64,000 nucleotides of DNA from Glebionis coronaria (Eukaryota > Streptophyta > Magnoliopsida > Asterales > Asteraceae): contig CM046877.1 of assembly GCA_025667525.1 (NCBI GenBank), positions 262,109,706-262,173,705 on the forward strand. The letters are read 5' to 3'. Below the pieces are notes generated by a model that did not search any database, had not been told where the DNA came from, and saw only the letters and a program-made list of their open reading frames with translations. Shown one piece after another: positions 56,121 through 64,000 of the stretch. A program made the position numbers and the translations under genes. Positions within the stretch are counted from its first letter, which is position 1. Every line of letters starts with the position of its first letter.

Positions 56121-59100
56121 ATGGGTCACTTGCAAGAGATCGAAAACTTAAGAGCAAATCTGTCTAATGAACTTAAAGAAAAGGAGTTAGTGGTCACTAC
56201 TGCCAAAGTTGGTCAACCATGGAAAGCTATTTTTGGGATTCTTAGCCGATGCTTAACACCCAAAACAACTGGGTATGATGCTGTTCGTCCACCAATCATC
56301 AAGATGTTTTATGGTATGTTTAAAGGTATGGGTATTGATTATGCATCACTGCTGTGGGAGGAGTTCACTTTTCAACTCTTCACTAACACAAAGGGTAAAG
56401 TTAAAACTTACCAGTACCCTAGATTTATTAAGTTGATCATACATTACTTTATGGAAAACGATGCATCCATTAACAAGCATGCAGGTAGTCGTCACCACAT
56501 GATAGATGATGATGATTTGGTAGACTTAAGGCAGGAAACTCATTCGAATACGGTTATTCCTGGTCCCATTCCCAGTCATCTTCTGACCGATGAGATTATT
56601 GCATCCGATGATTACAAGAACTTGCTAACAGAAATTGAGAAACAACGAGCAAGCCTTCTAGCAGGTGAAGACTCATCTACCACGGTTAAAAGCAAAGGTA
56701 GAAGGAAGCAAACAGATTTACCTGAACCCAAAACCAAGAAGAAGAAGACAGAGGGTAAGAAAGGAAAGGGTAAGGCTGATGAGATGCGTCTACGTGACGA
56801 AGAAGGCATTGATGATCCTACTCTTCATAAAACCGAGAAACAAATGATGAAGATCGCCATTAAAAGGAGTAGGAAAGATACTGGCGGTAGTGGTTCAGGT
56901 GTAAGAGTAGACGTTGAGGATGAATACATGGAACCTGATGATGTTGATGAGTTTGGGTCACCTGAACATTATTCCACTTCGAAGGAGCCATCAATCCCTG
57001 TTTCAGCTGGTATTGAAAAGGCATCTACTCAACCTTTAACAACTCAACCTCCACCAACTCAACCCTTACCAACCAAACCGGTTTCTACACCACTTCCTCC
57101 ACCACCAATAAAGCCCATCCTCAGCACCGCAGTTACAACCGAGCCCATTCCATCAACCCAGAGCAGCTCTGCAACATCTGCAATGGCAGCAATAGTGATG
57201 GCCGAGATGTTGGATAAACACGTGGATAATCAAAAGAGAGAAATGGATGAACTTCGCCAAGAGTTAAATAGAAGAACTCAAAGTGAAGAAGCATCAAGGA
57301 AAGCTCAAGAAGAGTTGATTGCCAAGTTCGCTGCAGACATGGAAGTTACACGTAAAGCTCATGCAGAAGAACTTGCTCAGGTTAAAAAGGATGAAGCTGA
57401 TAGGCATAAAGCACGAATTGCAAGACTTAAAGCTATTAAGGATGACTTTAAAGAGCAAAAAGAAGCTCTTGAAGCTACTATTGAGCAAAGAGTGAAAGAC
57501 TCCATTGAATCCTTAATGCCTAAACTGCGTGATGACTTGAAGACGCTTGCTGCTGACAACTTAATGATCAAATCATCCAATCCTTCAGAAGCCGCCTACA
57601 AGATCGCTTATGACTTGACGGATTTTGAACTTAAGAAGATCCTCAAAGCTCGAATGAAGGAACTTGGATCATTTGATAAATCGAGGAAACAACGGGCTCT
57701 CTTCAAATCCCTGAATGACGCTATCATGGAGGATGATAGGTTGTTCAAGACGTTTGGAAGTGTGGTACCCTACCACATTCTCCCTGAAGAAGAAAGGGAA
57801 GAGAGCGACGAAGAAGAGGGTACTGGTGGAGAGGAGGAAGAAGAAGAAGAAGAAGATAAGAATGGGGAGGATGATGAGGATGAGAATGATGAGGATGATG
57901 ATGAGAATGATGATGATGAAGATGAAAATGATGATGAGGATGAGGATGAGAATGATGATGATGAGGATGCAGATGATGATGATAATGATGGTAATGATGG
58001 TGGTGATGGTCACCAGGAGAGTGTTAAGGGGAGCAATGCGGATAAAGGTGAACAGCGTGAGAAAGGGGATAAGGGCGCCAGCTCAAAGAAAGTGGTTAAG
58101 TCTGGCACCAAATCCAAGAAAGATGCAGCACCAAAGGAAAAATCCACATCCACGGAATCCAGACGATCGAAGTGGCGCCATGATGTGAATGCCACTACAG
58201 GGTCATCTATTCCTGGTACATTTATCCATGCATCAATACCTGTTACCACTAACCCTGTTAGTTCTATTGTTGTTACCCCTGTGATTGCAGAATCAGTAAC
58301 CGAACCAGAAGCTGCTCAACACTCACCCGTCCATGACACTGCTGAAATGCCTGAATCTGAACAAGCAGATATTCACGTCTCCACTCCTCAGCAACAAAAC
58401 CCACAGTCTACTATTCCTGAACCAAGCACAAGGAACTGGGAGGACACGTTGGAGATCGACGAAACTGCTCCACCACAAGCTTGGATCACGGCAGCGGCGC
58501 AGTATGATCCGATCACCGACGCCGACAAAGATGTCTTGTATCTTCGTATCCGAAGTCCGATTGACTTATGTGCATTTCTTGCTCATGAGTATAAGACTTC
58601 GGTTACTCCATCTTTGGTGAAGAAAGTACTGAAGGATAAAAGACTTCGCGCCAAAACCCGGTTGACCCAAATGGAGTTCGAATATTATGCCGAGGAGATC
58701 CTGAAGGCTCTGAATACCGTTCAACGGCCAGGTCTTCATGAATCAGAAAGAGCTCCACCTCCAATGGATCAAGATAATCAGATTGCTCTTGACTTCTTTG
58801 TCACCAATGATTTGGTGTATCTACTGAAGGGGTCATCAAAGTACGCAACATCCCTGACCTTGCTGAAAGCTGCCAACTGGGGGACAATACCCTTTATCGA
58901 GGAAAAGGTAAACCGACTCTGGGTCCCTAAGATAAATCGTAATTATGATATGTATGCTGTCATAGGTGCATCTCATTGGGACGAACGAGTCAGAAGGGCG
59001 TACAGGGGTTGCTGCCTAGTCAATTCTGGAAGCTCAGTTAGATCCGATATCCGCATCTCCAGCATTTTAGGGATGAAAACAGAAGCCAAGAACGGCTATT

Positions 59101-59732
59101 ATCATGTGACGGAGATTCGTTTGAAAAGGGAGGATGACAGGGAATACAGAATCCAGCAGGGAGATTTTTCCATCATTCGCCTTGAGGATATCGAAGATAT
59201 GCTGCTTCTGATGACCAGAGATCAACTCACACATATTCCTCGTGAAGACCTCATTGCTTTGAATACAGCACTTCGTATGTTCACACGAAGCGTTGTCATC
59301 AAGACACGAGTTGAAGATCTTCAGTTGGGAGTCGAAAGCTATCAGCGGAAGCTCAATTTAACCCGTCCTGTGAATCAAGTGTTACCTCAACATGTAGCAA
59401 GATGTCCCTATACCGGCATTTCTGTCCCGAATTACGGCATTTTCTACTTGAACAGTCGAGGTTTGATGAAGTTTATGAGGGTGGGGGAGCTCCACAAGTA
59501 TAGTGATGGAACTCTTATACAAGTCAGAGGAAAGTTGGAGCATCTGAACTCGGGTGGGACTTTGCCAGAAATGACGGAGGATTGGCATCCGGGTTACCGG
59601 CAGATGGCAAGGTACGTGATCAAGAAGATCGATCAGAAGCTCCGTGAACGTAGATTGATGAGGAGCTTGGAAAGATTCGTGGGTGGTAGACCATATGGAG
59701 TGCACTACAGGACACTGCAACGATCCATCTAA
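56121..59732 (+). CDS. E2 second ORF (1203 aa), extra-ORF protein of unknown function
   Basis: In-frame with gag, directly after its stop. The N-terminus continues the gag-type coiled coil (EIENLRANLSNELKEKE). Residues about 30-115 (PWKAIFGILSRCLTPK, YQYPRFIKLIIHYF) match the second half of the C1 extra-ORF domain. Then come a Lys-rich, possible nuclear-localisation stretch (about 190-220), a Pro/Thr-rich linker (about 295-345), a probable coiled coil (about 370-470), an acidic run of Glu/Asp (about 557-635), a basic Ser-rich part, and a C-terminal module (about 800-1203) with RVEDLQLGVESYQRKLNLTRP and RSLERFVGGRPYGVHY. No enzyme motif is seen. A structural, RNA-binding or regulatory role is open. 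Confidence 0.88.
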   Translation: MGHLQEIENLRANLSNELKEKELVVTTAKVGQPWKAIFGILSRCLTPKTTGYDAVRPPIIKMFYGMFKGMGIDYASLLWEEFTFQLFTNTKGKVKTYQYPRFIKLIIHYFMENDASINKHAGSRHHMIDDDDLVDLRQETHSNTVIPGPIPSHLLTDEIIASDDYKNLLTEIEKQRASLLAGEDSSTTVKSKGRRKQTDLPEPKTKKKKTEGKKGKGKADEMRLRDEEGIDDPTLHKTEKQMMKIAIKRSRKDTGGSGSGVRVDVEDEYMEPDDVDEFGSPEHYSTSKEPSIPVSAGIEKASTQPLTTQPPPTQPLPTKPVSTPLPPPPIKPILSTAVTTEPIPSTQSSSATSAMAAIVMAEMLDKHVDNQKREMDELRQELNRRTQSEEASRKAQEELIAKFAADMEVTRKAHAEELAQVKKDEADRHKARIARLKAIKDDFKEQKEALEATIEQRVKDSIESLMPKLRDDLKTLAADNLMIKSSNPSEAAYKIAYDLTDFELKKILKARMKELGSFDKSRKQRALFKSLNDAIMEDDRLFKTFGSVVPYHILPEEEREESDEEEGTGGEEEEEEEEDKNGEDDEDENDEDDDENDDDEDENDDEDEDENDDDEDADDDDNDGNDGGDGHQESVKGSNADKGEQREKGDKGASSKKVVKSGTKSKKDAAPKEKSTSTESRRSKWRHDVNATTGSSIPGTFIHASIPVTTNPVSSIVVTPVIAESVTEPEAAQHSPVHDTAEMPESEQADIHVSTPQQQNPQSTIPEPSTRNWEDTLEIDETAPPQAWITAAAQYDPITDADKDVLYLRIRSPIDLCAFLAHEYKTSVTPSLVKKVLKDKRLRAKTRLTQMEFEYYAEEILKALNTVQRPGLHESERAPPPMDQDNQIALDFFVTNDLVYLLKGSSKYATSLTLLKAANWGTIPFIEEKVNRLWVPKINRNYDMYAVIGASHWDERVRRAYRGCCLVNSGSSVRSDIRISSILGMKTEAKNGYYHVTEIRLKREDDREYRIQQGDFSIIRLEDIEDMLLLMTRDQLTHIPREDLIALNTALRMFTRSVVIKTRVEDLQLGVESYQRKLNLTRPVNQVLPQHVARCPYTGISVPNYGIFYLNSRGLMKFMRVGELHKYSDGTLIQVRGKLEHLNSGGTLPEMTEDWHPGYRQMARYVIKKIDQKLRERRLMRSLERFVGGRPYGVHYRTLQRSI

Positions 59733-61977
59733 TGGGTCGTACATTTCAGGTCACTCTATATTGGTATTATTTGTGAATATGTATATTTGTGAATAATGTG
59801 CTTTAATGGCTTGTTGTAGTGTTAAGGTATGATAATTTTTCAAGAATTTCTCACGAGATTCTAAATCTTTCAAAATATATCATACTAAAGCACTACAATC
59901 ATCCCTTATTAACTTAAGGGGGAGCAATAACTTGTTCTATGGCCAAACATCGATTTCATTTTTACCCAAAGACCGGTTAATCCATTCAATATCCCAAATA
60001 TTAATGGTTAACATTTTGGATAAGGGGAGAAAATGGGATTAAGGAGACGTAAGTGATACTTGGCTAAAAGATGAAAAAGACTTAAAGATTATCCAACTTA
60101 ATATGTGTAAAGCACGTGTTAAGGGGGAGCGTTTTTGATGAACAAAACACCTAAGGTACAAAACTTTTGATTTCAATATCACAAGTACTTTAGGTGATTT
60201 TCAATGATTTTTCATGGTGGCAATTCCTTCCCAAAACATGCTTAATTCACGACGGATGTGGTGACAAAAGGGTGGTAGGAATAGGTTTAGTCCAATGATT
60301 CATCAGAGCCGATGGAATCCTCCCAAGGACAACTCCCTAGATAGAATTAGAAGTCCTAGGAAAGATGGAGAAAGAATGTGAACGTAGCTGAATGCCGACC
60401 AAGTACTTAAGCTAGCACTGGAACAACCACAACAAGGTGCTAGTGATGACGTATTGGTAAGCATTGAAGGGGTTGAAGAATGAAAAAGAAATGTAAAGAT
60501 AAAGGGTGTAAAGAAAGAAGCCCTCCTTACAACTTTAGGCAGAAACCGGGTCAATACATATGCTATTGAGGTCATTTTTGTTAATGATTCTCGGTATTGA
60601 AGAAAGACATCATGGACCCAGTGATGCAATGCACAACCCTTCCCAGCTAACTCAAATATCTCTCAAAAGGTATTTGTTTTAATCACACGGAGATCAACAC
60701 GTTATCTATTGGTTTATTCACTCCGAATTGACTGGTATTGAAAAGGTGGCACTCCTCTCCAGCCATCGCTCACTAAATCAAAACGCACAATCGAGTCTAG
60801 AGCCAAGAGATCATCAAAAGTCTCATTAGGACACTTTCCATTTATTCCTTGCTTTCTCACACACCGTGAAAAGTAAGAGATTTTCATGAGTCCTACGCAG
60901 TATTCCTGTAATATTGCCAGAACATCCGAGTAATACGCAAGTATTACAATGAAGATGGAAATCCTGCTTGAGCCAACATCAAACAAGCTCATGGTAGGTT
61001 ACACGTGCGGTTCTTTTAGAACCAATCTTGTGAAAAACTGGAAGGTAACAGTGGTTTAATTCTTAATTGAACTTAAACTCGTTCCAGGCCTCTTCGCATT
61101 ATCATATGATCTTGCCAGAACACTCAGAGTGACTCTTTATTGACCACAGTGACGAGTGGAAATCCTTCTAGTGTCAACATCAAACAGCACTTGGTAGGTG
61201 ACGTGCAAGATTCTTTATGAATTGAGCTCGTGACAACTGGAAAGCAACGATGGTGAAAATCTTAATTGAAATTCACTTGTTCCAGGTTTCATGAATTGAC
61301 GACTTTTAATCACAAGGATAATTTATCCAAGTGATTCACTCTTTAGGTTCGCAGTCAGCTTTGGACGGTCGAATAAAGAGAACGGGTTTACCCGCGAAAT
61401 CCTGTCAGGAAGTTACTTAATTGAAACTATCCGTCACGGGTACGATATCTAATATCGTCCAACGGTCTTCACCGACCGGAGGTAAAATGCTACCGAATTA
61501 GAATAAAATGTTCAAAGCCATTTTATTCGTGTCGTTGCTGTGTACCGGTTAAAGACGGTGGCGTTGCTGTGTACCTGTTGAAGACGGTGGCGTTGCTGTG
61601 TACCAGTGAAGACGGTGGTGTTGCGGTGTACCTGTAAAAGTCGTTCCCACATGCTTATGTCTTTTGCAACAAAGTTCAGCAAAAATTCAAGAAAGTATTA
61701 GATGAAGTCTTCCGCTGTACCAAACTCTGAAGCTCTCGAGAATTCAACAAAAAGACGTAAGTGTGTGGAACATGAAGTCACGAGGAGTCAAAGTTCACAA
61801 GAAAGGCAAAGATCGCACGTGAAAGGCCAGAGAACAATGCTCTCAAGTCAAAGCCAAAAAGATCAAATCAACATATTCACAACAAAAGAAAGAAAAGAAG
61901 AAAAGACTACGAGCTAAAGAACGAAGACTTAGTATAGTATGCTAGGTTTAGAACTTTGTAACGTGGAGTGACCTCCC
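59733..61977 (+). other. E2 3' untranslated region with repeats and extra polypurine-like tracts
   Basis: No confident gene. TTAAGGGGGAGC occurs near 59918-59929 and 60119-60130, far upstream of the real tract. Two imperfect direct repeats of about 195 bp lie near 60895-61089 and 61090-61290 (shared TTGCCAGAACA, GGAAATCCT, CAACATCAAACA, AACTGGAA, TCTTAATTGAA). A 28-29 bp minisatellite is at 61529-61643. A Lys/Ser-rich frame of 71 codons at 61702-61917 is probably chance. Confidence 0.7.
61529..61643 (+). repeat. minisatellite, four units of 28-29 bp
   Basis: Units begin GTGGCGTTGCTGTGTACC and end AAGACG. The fourth is more diverged. Confidence 0.88.
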
Positions 61978-61989
61978 TTAGGGGGAGAT
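61978..61989 (+). other. polypurine tract of E2
   Basis: TTAGGGGGAGAT abuts the TGTTAGAA start of the 3' LTR. Confidence 0.88.
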
Positions 61990-62320
61990 TGTTAGAAATA
62001 CGTTTTTACGTATATTAGAAGTATCGGTCACTCCACAATAATATTCATGTTGTAATAGCTCGTAGTTAGATAATAGTTGTTAGTTACTTATTAACTTAAG
62101 TAAGAACCGGTCCATGGGCTTGTCATGGACCGGCCCAAGCCCATGTTTAGCTTGGTACTATAAATACCCCTTTCCACTAAGGAAAGGGGTTGGTTGTTGT
62201 TCCATTTACACTTTCATATTAATAAAATCTTTCACATATTCTCTCACTTTCTCTCTCTAGTTTCTCTCACTAGAAAACATCAACCCACTTCATAGATTCA
62301 TAGGTTATCAATATTCTACA
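61990..62320 (+). repeat. 3' LTR of E2 (331 bp)
   Basis: Identical by eye to the 5' LTR and followed by the TGTTT duplication at 62321-62325. Confidence 0.96.
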
Positions 62321-62325
62321 TGTTT

Positions 62326-62690
62326 CTTAATAGTGAAGCCTTGCGAAGTCCTCTATCACAAACTCTCATTTGAACTACTCTCTTCGCATGTCGGCCAACA
62401 AGACGCTCAAAATATTGAAACACGCTATCTATCAGCTCAGCGCTAATAATCAAGTATATTCTTTCCAGCATGGTGGCACCAATTATGATCCCACATGGGT
62501 CAAGTATGGGCATGGTTGATGGTTTATAACGTCTAGGTGTCCCCTCCTCAAACAAGATAGCTTTTTGAGTGAATTCTACACTTGGGACATATGAACCGAT
62601 TACGAGCCTAGTATGAGATAGGTTCGTATCAATTGGTATCAAAGCTAGCCTACCTTTCGAGGTTCCAACACTCAGAGTGGTGGCCTATGG
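62326..62690. other. unassigned remnant with primer-site-like sequence
   Basis: This is the continuation of the target DNA of E2. TGGTATCAAAGC at 62634-62645 resembles a Met-tRNA priming site on the plus strand, so 62326-62630 could be the tail of an old LTR. A 108-codon frame on the minus strand (62316-62642) has no recognisable domain and I do not call it a gene. Confidence 0.35.
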
Positions 62691-64000
62691 TGTAACACCC
62701 CATTCGTTAAGATGAAATGCTACAGTGTATTATCGCGTGTCATCAAAGCATGCAAGTAAATGTCTAAAAATTTATGACCATAAAAAGGAAATACCGGAAT
62801 CAAACATCGGTAATCCAAGTAACTCCCACACAAGCAATATAAGTACTGTAAACGAAAGGACTAAACAATGTCCAAAATGAAGTAAAGTATAATAAAATAG
62901 GAATAAAATGCATAAAGTAATGAGGGCCGGATAGCTTCCATCCGTATGTATATACTCTTGAGATCCTACTTGCGACCTTGGGTACCTGCCGTTTGGGAAC
63001 ATGGAAAAGTAGACGGCTGAGCATAACGCTCAGTGCGCGGATATACAATAAAGCATGGAAGACATAGCATATAAGAGCATAAAAAGAGCATAAAGCATGA
63101 AAAGCAACGGAAATGAATGAGTCCTGGGAAAACCTAGGCATAAAGCATGTTTTACTAATTTTAGTTCTGAAATATAGCTTATGTTTACTTAAAAAATCTG
63201 TATTCGTTTAATGTACCAAAATAGCCAATATAGGTCATGAGGTCAACAACGTGCATGACTACATAGAGGGGTGACCTCGTCATGCAATTAGAGGGGTTGC
63301 CTCTAATTATACTGGTCTGGGTAGGAGGGATCAGCTCCTTGTGAAGGATGCAAGGCACACACCACATTCACCATGAAATCCTGACTGAAACATGTAACTA
63401 GGATGCACCCATACGCCCCACATGATAACATAATAAATATAATGGCCCAAATAACTGAAAGGGACGCGACGAGCTATCACCCCGCTGTGGTGAAGTCATA
63501 ACACTAGTGCCTCTAGTTTTATGGTTATGGTACCTCCATAACTAGGTTAAACTGGTCATGCATGTATATGGCTAAGGTAAACTAATATAACATAAGCATT
63601 TAATTTGTAACAATTAGGGAACACAGTTGGCTGCATACCAGATATCCTAATAAAGGAAGAGAATTGTCCTTACTGAAGGACGGGAAATCTGTACCTTATG
63701 TGAAGTAGAAGCTAACGAAATGATGAAGAACTATTCCGCCTTGACGGATAATACTACATAGGAAACATGGACGTGTATAAGTTATCTGAATTACATATGT
63801 TTTACTAGTTCTGAGTGTTCTTAGCTTATTATACGTATTCTGTCATGTTTTACTGTTTTACTGTGTATTCTGTAGTTACTCTGATGTTCTGTTAAGTATT
63901 ATTCATGTATTAGTGTATTATAATACTTATATTGTAATACTAAGTAACTTTCTAAAAATAGCAGGTTTCCATAAATAGTAAGTTTCCAAAAATAGAAAGT
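62691..64000. repeat. probable Tekay-type LTR, truncated by window edge
   Basis: It begins TGTAACACCCCATTCG, a sequence typical of Tekay-branch LTR ends. No priming site lies just left of it, so 62691 would be the outer edge. Because such LTRs have inverted-repeat tips, orientation is not decided. No gene is seen in the 1.3 kb. Confidence 0.4.

Larger units (their letters stand above)
52812..62320 (+). mobile_element. Copia-derived non-autonomous element E2: gag plus extra ORF, no enzymes, identical LTRs
   Basis: 9509 bp with two 331-bp LTRs in which I can find no difference, target duplication TGTTT (52807-52811 and 62321-62325), Met-tRNA-like priming site, an 880-base leader, two intact ORFs (54033-56120 and 56121-59732), a 2.25-kb 3' region and a polypurine tract. 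No protease, integrase, RT or RNase H motif occurs in any frame I examined. Identical LTRs and open frames point to very recent insertion and recent amplification. Movement must rely on enzymes from a related autonomous Copia element (inference). Confidence 0.93.

Noticed and set aside
57669..58013. Minus-strand Ile-rich frame resembling a membrane protein
   Set aside because: Antisense of the GAT/GAA-rich acidic tract of the E2 second ORF.
61702..61917. 71-codon Lys/Ser-rich frame before the E2 polypurine tract
   Set aside because: Short, low complexity, no recognisable domain. Purine-rich DNA favours such frames by chance.

Overview
This 64 kb window is plant nuclear repeat DNA. The relatives of its retrotransposon families are, from memory, typical of Asteraceae (the Tanacetum, Artemisia, Chrysanthemum and lettuce group); this was not checked by a search. 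The DNA is AT-rich. I recognise no ordinary host gene, tRNA or rRNA gene. Almost everything is LTR retrotransposon, much of it nested, and I name the elements here for reference.

Left half, nest 1. A Tat-type Gypsy element (T, minus; 29669-31630 in window) is cut by a Copia element (C1, plus; 3794-29668 in window). C1 is itself cut three times. C2 (minus, 1-3793) is a relative of the same Copia family. G0 (minus, 4380-12669) is a non-autonomous Athila-like element inside the C1 reverse transcriptase. G1 (plus, 15485-26418) is a young, nearly complete Athila-type Gypsy inside the extra ORF of C1, with target duplication GGGTA. 5' parts of C1 and 3' parts of C2 and T lie outside the window.

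Middle. A spacer (31631-33876) holds a 701-bp foldback, Mutator-like MITE (32618-33318) with a 10-bp target duplication and a core of tandem palindromes. Nest 2 follows: a Tekay-like Gypsy (E3, plus, 33882-52775, target duplication TCCCG) that keeps only gag, with an Athila-type Gypsy (G2, minus, 35651-46770) inserted in its 5' LTR.

Right. E2 (plus, 52812-62320) is the most interesting element. It is a Copia-derived element with two 331-bp LTRs that look identical, an intact target duplication (TGTTT), an intact gag ORF and an intact 1203-codon second ORF, but no protease, integrase, reverse transcriptase or RNase H. The second ORF carries a domain related to the extra ORF that lies downstream of RNase H in C1. 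E2 therefore looks like a recent non-autonomous element made by fusing gag to the extra ORF. The last 1.7 kb holds remnants, probably including the edge of another Tekay-type LTR.

How the parts relate. The autonomous-type elements (C1, C2, G1, G2) are all broken by stops, frameshifts or insertions, while E2 keeps open frames and G0 keeps priming and 3' signals matching the Athila copies. This fits parasitic elements that borrow enzymes from autonomous relatives. Several sequence patterns cross element boundaries: TTCCGA-type arrays in three elements, a dispersed AACGCT/AGCGTT-GACA motif throughout C1 and C2, a conserved 3' hairpin in G0, G1 and G2, and palindromes at LTR tips and around TATA boxes.
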